Shown: positions 43,648 through 53,862, numbered from the stretch's first letter. The stretch: DNA of 64,000 nt from Promicromonospora sp. AC04 (GCF_003058225.1 NZ_QBUG01000010.1:1-64000); one strand, 5' to 3'. The notes: generated by a model from the sequence alone, not told the origin. Program-made: numbers and translations.

Positions 43648-44339
43648 CCCAGGACCGTCCCACCGGCACGCCGGTGCCAGAGCCCCGGCCGGGGGGCAAC
43701 GCCCGCCAGGACGACCTCGCCGAGCGCGTCACAGCGGCCCTGCGCTCGCGCGAGCCCGACGCCGCCGGCACCGCGGCCACCGCGCGGCGGATCGCTGCCC
43801 GTCTCGAAGCGGCCGACGGCCGGAGCGAAGTCGTGACACCGTTCGCCCGGCGCGCGGGCACGATCGCGGTCACCGGCGTGGTCGTGTCGGCCCTGGGCGT
43901 GGTCGGTGCGGGTGCCGCAGCCGCGGCCAATCCCTACACGGAGTTCGCGGCAGCGGTCGACGGCGTCGCGCACGCCGTCGGCGTCGACTGGTCCTCGATG
44001 CCCGACGGCTACACACGCGAGCAGTACGACGCGTTCTGGGGCGCCGAGTACACGGCGGCGGACCTGGAGGAGCTCCGCGACCTGTGGAACGTCGACTCGC
44101 TGGAGGCCAAGGCGCGCGCCGGTCAGATGATCCTCGACGGCGAGACCCCCCCGGTGGCACCGGACCCGACCAAGGAGGTGCCCTTCCTCGATCCGGCGGA
44201 TCAGGAGGTCTTCCGGGAGGCCGGGTACACGATCGAGGACGCCCAGCAGCTCGCCGAGCTGTGGCAGATCGACATCTACGAGGCGAAGGCGCGCGCCGCG
44301 GACATGCTGCTCGACGGCGAGACGCCCCCGGTGCCCTGA
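43644..44339 (+). CDS. One-TM putative anti-sigma factor with repeat outer domain
   Basis: A 231-residue membrane protein: a cytoplasmic N-terminal 70 residues (ARQDDLAERVTAALRSREPDAAGTAATARRIAARLEAADG, helical, charged), one TM helix (71-95) and an outer domain with two repeats (123-170 and 183-230), each with GYT, LW and AKARA..(M/L)LDGE. The outer domain is paralogous to the protein at 41377. There is no HXXXCXXC zinc motif, so it is not a ZAS anti-sigma factor; the role rests on ATGA coupling to the sigma gene and topology. It might sense a cell-surface state and release the sigma factor. Confidence 0.65.
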   Translation: MTQDRPTGTPVPEPRPGGNARQDDLAERVTAALRSREPDAAGTAATARRIAARLEAADGRSEVVTPFARRAGTIAVTGVVVSALGVVGAGAAAAANPYTEFAAAVDGVAHAVGVDWSSMPDGYTREQYDAFWGAEYTAADLEELRDLWNVDSLEAKARAGQMILDGETPPVAPDPTKEVPFLDPADQEVFREAGYTIEDAQQLAELWQIDIYEAKARAADMLLDGETPPVP

Positions 44340-44385
44340 CCCCGCGGCGCGGCGGTAAACCGTTGCTTCCGGTTGGCGGCTCGGA

Positions 44386-44391
44386 CAGGAT
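44386..44391 (+). promoter_or_regulatory. -10-like hexamer of leaderless MFS promoter
   Basis: CAGGAT, six bases before GTG 44398. Confidence 0.35.
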
Positions 44392-44397
44392 CAACGG

Positions 44398-45633
44398 GTG
44401 AGTCCCCGATCCCTGACGCGAGACCGGAACTTCGTCGTCTTCTGGGGCACCCAGACGTTCTCGGTGCTGGGGGACTCGTTCTCGATGATCGCGTTCCCGC
44501 TGCTGATGCTGGAGGCGACCGGGTCGCTGGTGCAGATGGGCCTGCTGACGAGCGTCATGGCGGCGGGGTCGCTCTCGATGGGGCTGATCGGCGGGGCGAT
44601 CGTCGACCGGTTCGACCGGCGTCGGCTCCTGATCGCCTGCGACGTGGCGCGCCTGCTCCTCTTCGCGGCTGTCCCCGTCTGCTGGGCGATCGACCCGCAG
44701 GTGTGGTTGCTCTTTGTCGTCGCGGGCGTGGCGTCGGTGTTCGGGCAGCTCTTCCAGATCACCTACATCACGGCCGTGCCGAACATCGTCGGCAGGGAGC
44801 GGGTGGCCGAGGCAAACAGCAAGCTCCAGGCGACGGCCTCGCTGGCCAGCATCGGCGGGCCCGCGCTCGCCGGGCTGGTCGCGGCGGCGTTCGGGGTCAC
44901 CGCGGCGATCGCCATCGACGCGGCGACCTTCGGCATCTCGGCGCTCGGGCTGCTCGCCGTCCGCCTGTCGCGAGTGGCTCCCGCCGCGCCGCCGGACCGG
45001 GCGGGCCTCGGGCGTGACCTCCGGACGGGCTTTGTCACGGGCGCCCGGTTCCTGTGGGGACACCCGGTGCTCCGGGTGCTCACCATCTTCCTGACGATCA
45101 CCACCTTCGTCACGTACGGCATGACCGACGTGATCATCTACCAGGTGCGCAACGGGCTGGGGCAGAGCGAGAACGTCGTCGGGCTCGTGATGGCGGCGGC
45201 CGGCGTGGGCACGTGCGTGTCGGCGGTGATGTCCGCCTGGCTGCGCAGGAAGCTCGGGTTCGGCGCATGCTGGCTCGGGGCCATGACCCTGTGCGGGGTG
45301 GCCGCCGCGGTCCTGGCCCTGAACCGCGACGTCGTCGTGATGGGCGCCGCCGTCTTCGTGTTCTGGTTCGGGCTGATGCTGGCGGCGGTCTGCTCCATGT
45401 CGCTGCGTCAGCTGGTCACGCCCGATGCCCTGCTCGGCCGCGTCACCGCTGCGTTCTGGACCATCCACTACAGCCTGGCGCCCCTCGGCGCCGCCGCGCT
45501 CACCGCGTCGGCCGACCGCCTCGGGGCGTCCGGGCCGCTGCTCGCCGTCGCGGTCATCTACGTGACGGTGGTCGGCGTCGCCGCCTTCACCCCGATCCGC
45601 AGCCGGAACCCGGAGGACGGGGCGGTCGGCTGA
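44398..45633 (+). CDS. MFS transporter (MFS_3/enterobactin-exporter-like)
   Basis: A 411-residue protein with 12 predicted helices. The N-terminal FVVFWGTQTFSVLGDSFSMIAFPLL and loop GGAIVDRFDRRRLLIACD are typical of the MFS_3 group of drug, siderophore or effector exporters. The C-terminal RQLVTPDALLGRVTAAFWTIHYSLAPLGAA is the equivalent of the fragment at 127-384. No linked biosynthetic genes suggest a substrate. GTG 44398 is used; it has no ribosome binding site. Confidence 0.88.
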   Translation: MSPRSLTRDRNFVVFWGTQTFSVLGDSFSMIAFPLLMLEATGSLVQMGLLTSVMAAGSLSMGLIGGAIVDRFDRRRLLIACDVARLLLFAAVPVCWAIDPQVWLLFVVAGVASVFGQLFQITYITAVPNIVGRERVAEANSKLQATASLASIGGPALAGLVAAAFGVTAAIAIDAATFGISALGLLAVRLSRVAPAAPPDRAGLGRDLRTGFVTGARFLWGHPVLRVLTIFLTITTFVTYGMTDVIIYQVRNGLGQSENVVGLVMAAAGVGTCVSAVMSAWLRRKLGFGACWLGAMTLCGVAAAVLALNRDVVVMGAAVFVFWFGLMLAAVCSMSLRQLVTPDALLGRVTAAFWTIHYSLAPLGAAALTASADRLGASGPLLAVAVIYVTVVGVAAFTPIRSRNPEDGAVG

Positions 45634-45639
45634 CCGCCC
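45620..45639 (+). terminator. Hairpin spanning the MFS stop codon
   Basis: GGGCGGTC (45620-45627) pairs perfectly with GACCGCCC (45632-45639), the TGA stop lying partly in the loop. A second GGGCGGCC at 45649-45656 could compete for the same arm. Confidence 0.4.
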
Positions 45640-45760
45640 GGCCTGTCGGGGCGGCCCAAGCGTCCGGGGCCGTCCGGGATCATCGAACGCCATCCGAGGC
45701 GGTCCCGGGTGGTACGGGGCCGCGCGGCGCCGTCGGAAAGACGAAAACCACAGTGTTTCA

Positions 45761-45781
45761 GCCGTTCGATTGGCGAACGGC
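45761..45781. promoter_or_regulatory. Inverted repeat upstream of fbaA
   Basis: GCCGTTCG, five bases, CGAACGGC, a perfect 8-bp inverted repeat 106 bases before the fbaA start. It could be an operator or a 5' leader hairpin. Confidence 0.4.
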
Positions 45782-45886
45782 CGCACACAGCCGCCTGTGG
45801 ATCGTGGCAAGATCGAAGGTGCATACCCGGGCGGCCTTGGGAACTCTTGCGACCGCCCACCTCACCAGTCGTTTGGAGTTTTGCAG

Positions 45887-46906
<1,020 letters not shown>

Positions 46907-46928
46907 GCAGACTGCTCGGGTAATCGGA

Positions 46929-46976
46929 AAAAGGTCAGGTGATCGGTAGTTGGAGCTACCGATCACCTGACCTTTT
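46929..46976. terminator. Strong bidirectional intrinsic terminator after fbaA
   Basis: Perfect 21-bp stem (46929-46949 with 46956-46976), loop TTGGAG, with A-tract on the left and T-tract on the right (AAAAGG...CCTTTT). This is the only palindrome in the window with a clear run of Ts at each exit. It serves fbaA (+) and the STAS gene (-). Confidence 0.85.
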
Positions 46977-46990
46977 ACCGTCGACTTGCT

Positions 46991-47461
46991 TCAGGAAGCG
47001 GACGGGCCGCCCACACCAGCGGGGGTCGGGGCGCCGCCGGACGGCGGGCCGTCGTCGTCCAGCTCGAAGCCCGGGTCCTCGTCCACGATGTCGAGGAGAT
47101 CGCCGATCCGGGTGACCTCAAGCAGGAAACGCACGGTCGGCGGTGCGCGCAGCACGCGCACGCGGTGCGGGCTGCGGCTCGCGAGACGCGCGAGGAACGC
47201 GACGCCGGACGAGTCCATGAAGGTCACGTGGTGCGCGTCGATCTCGACCGGGAGGCGGGACTCCTCGGCCGCGGCCGTCGCCTCGTGCAGGTCACCGCCG
47301 ATGTCGGCGTCGATCTCTCCGGAGAGCACGATCCTGGCGCGCGAGCGGCCCACGATGACGTGGATACTCGCAGGATCGCCGATCTCGGTGTTCTGATGGC
47401 CGGGGTCCTGGGGGCTCCCGCCCTGCGGACCGCGCGGCGGGTCGTAAGTTCCGTCCTGCAC
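46991..47461 (-). CDS. STAS-domain anti-sigma factor antagonist, long tail type
   Basis: A 156-residue cytosolic SpoIIAA/RsbV-like protein. The STAS core (about 30-125) includes ARIVLSGEIDADIGGDL and the phosphorylation-site motif FMDSSGVAFL with Ser84/Ser85. N-terminal (30 residues) and C-terminal (25 residues, Gly/Pro-rich) extensions are low complexity. GTG 47461 follows AGGAG. It is divergent from a SpoIIE phosphatase that also carries an HATPase domain, the expected eraser and writer of its phosphate, so a partner-switching circuit is likely. Confidence 0.88.
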   Translation of the reverse strand: MQDGTYDPPRGPQGGSPQDPGHQNTEIGDPASIHVIVGRSRARIVLSGEIDADIGGDLHEATAAAEESRLPVEIDAHHVTFMDSSGVAFLARLASRSPHRVRVLRAPPTVRFLLEVTRIGDLLDIVDEDPGFELDDDGPPSGGAPTPAGVGGPSAS

Positions 47462-47497
47462 GGTTCTCCTTCCGGGAGCATTGGTCGTAGCGTTGTA

Positions 47498-47538
47498 ACG
47501 GTCCGATGATAGAGGTTGAGGTTCAGATCTCGGACCGT
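47498..47538. promoter_or_regulatory. Inverted repeat in the STAS/SpoIIE divergent region
   Basis: ACGGTCCGA (47498-47506) and TCGGACCGT (47530-47538) form a perfect 9-bp inverted repeat separated by 23 bases, suitable for a dimer bound at a divergent promoter. Confidence 0.4.
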
Positions 47539-47605
47539 CCCAATCTACGGTTGAATGTCCTGCTGGAACAGCACCTCGAGCAATAGAGACCGTAGGGAGG
47601 GCATT

Positions 47606-50092
47606 ATGACCGATTCATCCGGTCTGACACCGTCCTCTCCTCCGCCGCGGCGCCCCGGCCTTCCAGTTTTCGGCATTGCTCCGGCCCAGGACGGGATATC
47701 GAACGGCGCAACGAGCGCCCAGCCGAACGGGACGTCCAACGGGGCGTCGAACGGAAACGGTCTCGACGCCGGTCGGCACACGCCACCCGCCGCGAGCGTG
47801 CCCCCGAGCATCCCGCCGAGCACGCCTTCGGGCGGCACCTACCGGGTGCCGGGCACCGAGCCGCGCCCGCACTCGCCCGGGTCGGGGATCCCGCGCACCC
47901 TTCCGCCGTCGATCGGCGACGTGGTGCTGCGCGCCGCGGTGACCGTTGGCCTCCCCGTGTTCCTGACCGGTCCCACCGAGGACGGCATGCCCATGCTGTG
48001 GGCCAACCAGGCGTTCGAGAACTACGCGGGCGTGCGGTTCAGCGACTTCGCCGGGTACACGGTGCGCAGGCTCGGCGAGATGCTCGTGGAGCCGCAGGAC
48101 CTGGAGCGCATGACCGAGCTGGTGAACGCGGGCCAGGAGGTGCACGCGACCGTGCGGTCCCACCTGCGCGGTGGGAAGAACGGCTGGGCCCAGCTCACGC
48201 TCACCCCGGCCCGTGCGGGCCACAACGACCGCATCACGCACTGGGTCGGGTTCAGCGTGGACGTCTCCGAGCACGTCGACCGGCACAATGCCCAGGTGGC
48301 GAGCCTGGAGATCGAGCGGCAGCAGCGTGAGGACCTCGACCTCATCGCGCAGACCACCGAGATCCTGACGGATCTCGAGTACCCGTACGCCCTGCGCGAC
48401 ATCGCGGAGCTGCTCCAGTCCATGGTGCGCTGGGCCGGCTTCTACGTGAACGACGACGGCCTCAAGCACGCCGCAGGCATCGACGTCGCGGCGCCGCCGA
48501 GCGGCCGCGGACGCCGTCATGCGCGGTACATCGAGGGCGACAACATCGCGGACAAGACCCAGCGCCGTCGGCCGCAGACCGATGCCCTCGGCGACTCCGT
48601 GACGACGGGCACAGGCCCCATGCCGATCCTCGAGGTGGTGGACTCGGTGCAGGACGTGCTCGACGGCGTGCTCGACGGCCCCGTCACGCTGCACCTCGAC
48701 ATCCCGCACGCGCCGCACTCGGCGTCGGGCTGGCTGCAGCGCGACCTGGCGCTGCGCCTCGCGGACGAGCTGGGCAAGGCGCCCGACTCGGTGGTCGTGC
48801 ACCCGGTCGCCGGGCGGCGGGACGTGCTCGGCCTCGTGGTGATCGTCCCGGACGAGGACGTGGCCGGTGACTACGTCGAGGCCGAGGAGCCCGACACGCT
48901 GCGCACGGTGGTCGAGGTGGTGGCCCGCCGCGCGGGCAGCGCCATCGACAACGCGCGCATGTACGCACGCGAGCACCGCCTCGCCGAGACCCTGCAGCGC
49001 GCCATGCTCCCCGAGCAGGCCGACGTCGCGGGCCTCGACGTGTGGACCTACTACGCCCCGAACGCCGAGCACGCCCAGGTGGGCGGCGACTGGTACGACG
49101 TGCTGCAGATCTCGCCGGAGCTCGTGGGCCTGGTGATCGGCGACGTCGTGGGGCACGACGTCGAGGCCGCCGCGACCATGGGCCAGCTGCGTTCCGTTGT
49201 GCGCTCGTACGCGTTCGAGCTGTCGACGCCGAGCCGCGTGCTCGAACGCGTGGACCAGCTCGTCGCGGGCATGGGCATCCCGCGCTCGGCGAGCATGGTG
49301 TATGCCTCCCTGAAGCGCGAGGAGGAGCCGGACGTCTGGACCATCGGCTACTCGCGCGCGGGCCACCTGCCGCCCCTCCTGCTGCGCTCCGGCGAGGTGA
49401 TCAAGCTGGACGACGGCGGCGGCGCACTCGTCGGCTTCGGCTCACGGGAACGGACAACGGGCGAGGCCCGCCTCCAGCCCGGCGACACGCTCCTGTTCTA
49501 CACGGACGGCCTCATCGAGCGGCGCGACCGGTCCCTGCGGCTGGGTCTTGAGGCGCTGCTGGAGACGGCGTCGGCCATCACGGCGCGCGACGCCGCGGGC
49601 GTGGGCGAGGAGCTGCTCTCCCGCCTGGCCGACGCGCCCGAGGACGACGTCGCGATAGTCGTGGTGCGGATCCCCGACCCGACCGGCGACGCCGGGGAGA
49701 CCGCCCTGTCGCCGCGCTGGCGGCGCTGGATGCTGCCGAGCGAGCCGTCCTCGATCGGCCGGGCCCGGCACGCGGTGCTGCGCACCTGCCAGGCGTGGGG
49801 CATCGAGGAGTCGGCGCAGGCCGAGCTGGTGGTCTCCGAGCTGGTGGCGAACGGCGTGCTGCACGGCTGGGGGCACATCGCGCTGCGCCTGTACGACACG
49901 GGCGACGGGCTGCGCATCGAGGTCGAGGACAACAACCCCGCGCCGCCGGTCGCTACCGACGGGCACCCGAACCGCCTGGGCGGGTTCGGCATGCAGATCG
50001 TGGACCGGCTGGCCGAGTGGGGCTGGCGCCCGTCGGGCTCGGGAAAGCTGGTCTGGGCGAAGCTGCGCCGCCAGCCCACCCCGCCGAAGTAG
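47606..50092 (+). CDS. PAS-GAF-like SpoIIE phosphatase with C-terminal HATPase (RsbW-like) domain
   Basis: An 828-residue multidomain signalling protein. Residues 1-105 are disordered Pro/Ser/Gly/Asn-rich sequence. A PAS domain (about 110-220, MLWANQAFENYAGVRFSDFAGYT) is followed by a helical segment, a GAF-like region (about 260-455), the PP2C-type SpoIIE domain (about 455-690: AETLQRAMLPEQ, GGDWYDVL, GLVIGDVVGHDVEAAATMGQLR, FYTDGLIERRD, DDVAIVVVRI) and an HATPase_c domain (about 710-820: AQAELVVSELVANGVLHG). The last two domains can dephosphorylate and phosphorylate STAS antagonists. ATG 47606 follows GGGAGG. STAS genes lie on both sides. Confidence 0.93.
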   Translation: MTDSSGLTPSSPPPRRPGLPVFGIAPAQDGISNGATSAQPNGTSNGASNGNGLDAGRHTPPAASVPPSIPPSTPSGGTYRVPGTEPRPHSPGSGIPRTLPPSIGDVVLRAAVTVGLPVFLTGPTEDGMPMLWANQAFENYAGVRFSDFAGYTVRRLGEMLVEPQDLERMTELVNAGQEVHATVRSHLRGGKNGWAQLTLTPARAGHNDRITHWVGFSVDVSEHVDRHNAQVASLEIERQQREDLDLIAQTTEILTDLEYPYALRDIAELLQSMVRWAGFYVNDDGLKHAAGIDVAAPPSGRGRRHARYIEGDNIADKTQRRRPQTDALGDSVTTGTGPMPILEVVDSVQDVLDGVLDGPVTLHLDIPHAPHSASGWLQRDLALRLADELGKAPDSVVVHPVAGRRDVLGLVVIVPDEDVAGDYVEAEEPDTLRTVVEVVARRAGSAIDNARMYAREHRLAETLQRAMLPEQADVAGLDVWTYYAPNAEHAQVGGDWYDVLQISPELVGLVIGDVVGHDVEAAATMGQLRSVVRSYAFELSTPSRVLERVDQLVAGMGIPRSASMVYASLKREEEPDVWTIGYSRAGHLPPLLLRSGEVIKLDDGGGALVGFGSRERTTGEARLQPGDTLLFYTDGLIERRDRSLRLGLEALLETASAITARDAAGVGEELLSRLADAPEDDVAIVVVRIPDPTGDAGETALSPRWRRWMLPSEPSSIGRARHAVLRTCQAWGIEESAQAELVVSELVANGVLHGWGHIALRLYDTGDGLRIEVEDNNPAPPVATDGHPNRLGGFGMQIVDRLAEWGWRPSGSGKLVWAKLRRQPTPPK

Positions 50093-50193
50093 TCGTCGTG
50101 GGCGCGATCGTCGCGCGCAGGACGGGCAGATGTTCGCAACGGTCGCGCCCGCAACGAAGTATTTTCGTGCGTGGGGCCGGAATGGATAACGTT

Positions 50194-50598
50194 TTACGCG
50201 GTGGACACGTCGCGGTGCGATAACGGCGAGGTGTCGTCGTCACGGGACGTCATCACCGCGAAACCCGAGTCGGGAGCCGCCGGCTCGCACGAGTGCTCGT
50301 CGTCCACCCGGAAGAGCTCCATCGCGCCGCACACCTCGAGCACGAACAGGTCGCGCTCGTCGGCCCCGCGGATGACTGTGGCCCCGCCGCGCTTGCGGCC
50401 CGCGTCGGCCAGCGAGATGAGGAACGCGGCCCCGGTGGAATCCATGAAGGTGACCCGGCACATGTCGATGACGAGCAGCTGTCGGCGCAGGCCGACCACG
50501 CGCGCTGCGATCTCCGGGAACTGGTCTCGTTCGGCGAGGTCGAGGTCGCCGGCGATCACGAGCGTCGTCGTCGTGGGAGACGTCGCGATCTCGATCAT
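50194..50598 (-). CDS. STAS-domain anti-sigma factor antagonist, short type
   Basis: A 134-residue protein with a compact STAS domain (about 8-110): TTLVIAGDLDLAERDQFPEIAARV and the phosphosite FMDSTGAAFLISLADAGRKRG with Ser54. ATG 50598 begins MIEIATSP; TACGCT (50605-50610, minus strand) lies six bases upstream, suggesting a leaderless transcript, while in-frame upstream starts are not supported. Convergent with the SpoIIE phosphatase and a second probable substrate for it. Confidence 0.88.
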   Translation of the reverse strand: MIEIATSPTTTTLVIAGDLDLAERDQFPEIAARVVGLRRQLLVIDMCRVTFMDSTGAAFLISLADAGRKRGGATVIRGADERDLFVLEVCGAMELFRVDDEHSCEPAAPDSGFAVMTSRDDDTSPLSHRDVSTA

Positions 50599-50604
50599 GT
50601 GTCG

Positions 50605-50610
50605 AGCGTA
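50605..50610 (-). promoter_or_regulatory. -10 hexamer of leaderless STAS promoter
   Basis: TACGCT on the minus strand, six bases before ATG 50598. Confidence 0.5.
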
Positions 50611-50716
50611 ACGACAGTTGCTCGATCGCACCGGATGAAAGGCAAAATTCACCGTTGGGCAGGCCGGGTCGGCAATCCCGCGTGATCCCCTTTGCCCCCC
50701 GGTGTCCCGGAAGTGT

Positions 50717-50722
50717 GAGAAT
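50717..50722 (+). promoter_or_regulatory. -10 hexamer of leaderless DUF3151 promoter
   Basis: GAGAAT, six bases before ATG 50729. Confidence 0.45.
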
Positions 50723-50728
50723 TCGAGC

Positions 50729-51172
50729 ATGAGCACCCACGAGAATCTGCTGCAGGGTCCGGCCCCGACGCTGCTGCCGGACGACTTCCCGGCCGCCCGC
50801 GAGCGCCTGACCAGCGGCGACGACCCGGTCGAGGTTGCGGCGTCGGCGCCGGCGTCGTCCCTCGTGTGGGCTGTTCTCGCGGAGGGTGCGCTCGCGGCGG
50901 GCGGCGGTGCGGGGAACGTCGAGGCCTACGCCTACGCGCGTACCGGCTACCACCGCGGGCTGGATGTGCTGCGTCGGGCGGGCTGGCGGGGGCAGGGCCC
51001 GATCCCGGTGAGCCACGAGCCCAACCAGGGCTTTCTCCGGGCGCTCCTCGCGCTCTCCCGGGCGGCGCACCTCATCGGCGAGGAGGACGAGGCCGAGCGC
51101 TGCGCGAAGTTCCTCGTCGACTCGGGCACGTCTGTGGACGAGGTTCGCGCCCTGGTGCCCACCACGAAGTAG
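50729..51172 (+). CDS. DUF3151 family protein
   Basis: A 147-residue cytosolic protein of a conserved actinobacterial family of unknown function. Family features: ENLLQGPAPTLLPDD at the N-terminus, SLVWAVLAEGALAAG, EAYAYARTGYHRGLDVLRRAGWRGQGPIPVSHEPNQGFLRALLAL, and a C-terminal helix with CAKFLVDSGT. It is commonly encoded beside fba and purA, as here. ATG 50729 sits six bases after GAGAAT and has no ribosome binding site. No function is proposed beyond linkage to central metabolism. Confidence 0.9.
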   Translation: MSTHENLLQGPAPTLLPDDFPAARERLTSGDDPVEVAASAPASSLVWAVLAEGALAAGGGAGNVEAYAYARTGYHRGLDVLRRAGWRGQGPIPVSHEPNQGFLRALLALSRAAHLIGEEDEAERCAKFLVDSGTSVDEVRALVPTTK

Positions 51173-51247
51173 ACTCGGGCGCGGCCTGCGGGCGCCATGG
51201 GGCGCACTCCGCGGAGCAAATCAAGTTATTCGAGAAGGTGGAGATCC

Positions 51248-52540
51248 ATGCCAGGCGTCGTGCTCGTCGGGGCCCAGTGGGGCGATGAGGGCAAGGGAAA
51301 GGCGACGGACCTCCTGGGCTCCCGCGTCGATTACGTGGTCAAGTTCAACGGTGGGAACAACGCGGGGCACACGGTCGTCATCGATGACGAGAAGTACGCG
51401 CTGCACCTGCTGCCGTCGGGCATCCTGTCGCCCGGCGTGGTGCCGGTCATCGCCAACGGCGTGGTGGTCGACATCGAGGTCCTGTTCGAGGAGCTCGACG
51501 CGCTGATCGCGCGGGGCGTGGACGTGTCCCGCCTGCTCGTCTCGGGCAGCGCGCACATCATCGCGCCGTACCACCGCACCATCGACAAGGTGACGGAGCG
51601 GTTCCTCGGCAAGCGTCGGATCGGCACCACGGGCCGGGGGATCGGGCCGGCGTACGCCGACAAGATCAACCGGGTCGGCATCCGCATGTGGGACCTGTTC
51701 GACGAGAAGATCCTGCGCGCCAAGATCGAGGGCGCCCTGGACCAGAAGAACCACCTGCTCGTGAAGATCTACAACCGCCGCGCCATCACGGTGGACGAGA
51801 CGCTCGACGAGCTGCTCCAGTACGCAGACCGGCTCCGGCCCATGGTCACGGACACCGCCGTCGAGCTGAACAAGGCGCTCGACGCGGGCAAGAACGTCCT
51901 GTTCGAGGCAGGTCAGGCGACGATGCTCGACATCGACCACGGCACCTACCCGTTCGTGACGTCGTCCAGCGCGACGGCGGGCGGCGCGGTGACCGGGTCC
52001 GGCGTCGGGCCCACCCGGATCGACTCCGTGATCGGCGTCATCAAGGCGTACACGACGCGTGTGGGCGAGGGGCCGTTCCCCACGGAGCTGTTCGACGACA
52101 AGGGCGAGTTCCTCCGCAAGACGGGCGGCGAGTACGGCGTCACCACGGGCCGCGCGCGCCGCACCGGGTGGTACGACGCCGTCATCGCGCGCTACGCGAC
52201 GCGGATCAACGGGCTCACCGACATCGTGCTCACCAAGCTCGACGTGCTCACCGGCATGGAGAAGGTCCCGGTCTGCGTGGCGTACGACGTCGACGGCGTC
52301 CGCTACGACGAGATGCCCACCGACCAGACGGCGTTCCACCACGCGAAGCCGATCTACGAGGAGCTCGACGGGTGGTGGGAGGACATCTCCAAGGCCCGCG
52401 CGTTCGAGGACCTGCCGCCGGCCGCCCAGGCCTACGTGCGGGCGCTCGAAGAGATGTCGGGCACCCGGATCTCCGCGATCGGCGTGGGCCCCAAGCGCGA
52501 CGAGATCATCCCCGTCCACGACCTCATCCACAGCCGCTGA
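51248..52540 (+). CDS. purA: Adenylosuccinate synthetase
   Basis: A 430-residue cytosolic enzyme joining aspartate to IMP with GTP in AMP synthesis. The P-loop-like GDEGKGK lies at residues 12-18, with [15 protein letters not shown], the [15 protein letters not shown] loop, [18 protein letters not shown] and [12 protein letters not shown] after it; all catalytic segments are present at normal length. ATG 51248 follows GAAGGTGGAG (51233-51242). purD follows 32 bases later and is probably cotranscribed. Confidence 0.97.
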   Translation: MPGVVLVGAQWGDEGKGKATDLLGSRVDYVVKFNGGNNAGHTVVIDDEKYALHLLPSGILSPGVVPVIANGVVVDIEVLFEELDALIARGVDVSRLLVSGSAHIIAPYHRTIDKVTERFLGKRRIGTTGRGIGPAYADKINRVGIRMWDLFDEKILRAKIEGALDQKNHLLVKIYNRRAITVDETLDELLQYADRLRPMVTDTAVELNKALDAGKNVLFEAGQATMLDIDHGTYPFVTSSSATAGGAVTGSGVGPTRIDSVIGVIKAYTTRVGEGPFPTELFDDKGEFLRKTGGEYGVTTGRARRTGWYDAVIARYATRINGLTDIVLTKLDVLTGMEKVPVCVAYDVDGVRYDEMPTDQTAFHHAKPIYEELDGWWEDISKARAFEDLPPAAQAYVRALEEMSGTRISAIGVGPKRDEIIPVHDLIHSR

Positions 52541-52572
52541 GTCCATATCCACCAAGAGAGCCCTCCGCCACA

Positions 52573-53862
52573 GTGAAGATCCTCGTCATCGGGACCGGTG
52601 CCCGCGAGCACGCCATCGTCCACTCGCTCGACCGGGAGACCGCGACCGACGTCGCCGTCCACGAGCTGCACGCCGCGCCCGGCAACCCGGGCATCGCCGC
52701 GGCGGCCGCGCTGCACGAGGTCGACCCCCTCGACGGGGCGTCCGTGGCGGCGCTGGCCGAGCGGCTCGGCGTCGAGCTGGTCGTCGTCGGCCCGGAGGCG
52801 CCGCTGGTCGCGGGCGTCGCGGACGCCGTGCGGGCAGCGGGCATCCCGGTGTTCGGGCCGTCCGGCGAGGCGGCCCGGCTCGAGGGCTCCAAGTCGTTCG
52901 CCAAGGAGGTCATGGCAGCCGCGGGCGTGCCGACCGCGATGGCGCACGTGTGCACCGACGCCACCGAGCTCGCCGCCGCGCTGGACGCGTTCGGCGCCCC
53001 GTACGTGGTCAAGGACGACGGCCTCGCGGCCGGCAAGGGCGTGGTCGTCACCGACGACCGCGCGGCCGCGCTCGCGCACGGCGAGGCGTGCCTGGCCAAC
53101 GAGAACGGCCGGGTGGTGGTCGAGGAATACCTCGACGGCCCCGAGGTCTCCCTCTTCTGCGTGTGCGACGGCGTGACGGTGGTCCCCCTGGTCCCCGCGC
53201 AGGACTTCAAGCGCATCGGGGACGACGACGAGGGCCCCAACACGGGCGGCATGGGCGCCTACACCCCGCTGGGCTGGGCGCCGCCGGGCCTCGTCGACGA
53301 GGTGGTGACCCGGATCGCCCAGCCGACCGTCGACGAGATGGCCCGCCGCGGCACGCCGTTCTCCGGGGTCCTGTACGTCGGGATCGCGCTGACCAGCCGG
53401 GGCACCCGCGTTGTGGAGTTCAACGCGCGCTTCGGCGACCCGGAGGTGCAGTCCGTGCTGGCCCGGCTCGCGACGCCGCTGTCCGCGATCCTGCTCGCGG
53501 CGGCGCGCGGCAGGCTCGCCGAGCTGGAGCCGCTGCGCTGGCGCCCCGAGGCGTCGGTGACGGTGGTCGTCGCGTCCGAGGGCTACCCGGCGTCGGCCCG
53601 GTCGGGCGACCCGATCACGGGCATCGAGGACGCGGAGGCGCTCCCCGGCGTGCACGTGCTGCACGCGGGCACCGGCCTCTCCGAGACCGGCGAGCTGGTC
53701 AGCGCGGGCGGCCGCGTGCTGTCCGTCGTGGCGCTGGGCACCGACCTGGCGGACGCCCGCCGTCGGGCCTACGAGGGCGTCGCGAGGATCGACCTCAAGG
53801 GCTCGCACCACCGCACGGACATCGCGCTGAAGGCGGAGCGCGGCGAGGTCACCGTCCCGTAG
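52573..53862 (+). CDS. purD: Phosphoribosylamine-glycine ligase
   Basis: A 429-residue ATP-grasp enzyme making GAR from phosphoribosylamine and glycine. The N-terminal VKILVIGTGAREHAIVHSL, LVVVGPEAPLVAGVADAV, the ATP-grasp segments SKSFAKEVMAAAGVPTA and YVVKDDGLAAGKGVVV, and QDFKRIGDDDEGPNTGGMGAY with FNARFGDPEVQ are all present. GTG 52573 gives the family-standard N-terminus; upstream is a weak GAGAG. It ends the purA-purD unit and is followed by palindromic element B. Confidence 0.96.
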   Translation: MKILVIGTGAREHAIVHSLDRETATDVAVHELHAAPGNPGIAAAAALHEVDPLDGASVAALAERLGVELVVVGPEAPLVAGVADAVRAAGIPVFGPSGEAARLEGSKSFAKEVMAAAGVPTAMAHVCTDATELAAALDAFGAPYVVKDDGLAAGKGVVVTDDRAAALAHGEACLANENGRVVVEEYLDGPEVSLFCVCDGVTVVPLVPAQDFKRIGDDDEGPNTGGMGAYTPLGWAPPGLVDEVVTRIAQPTVDEMARRGTPFSGVLYVGIALTSRGTRVVEFNARFGDPEVQSVLARLATPLSAILLAAARGRLAELEPLRWRPEASVTVVVASEGYPASARSGDPITGIEDAEALPGVHVLHAGTGLSETGELVSAGGRVLSVVALGTDLADARRRAYEGVARIDLKGSHHRTDIALKAERGEVTVP

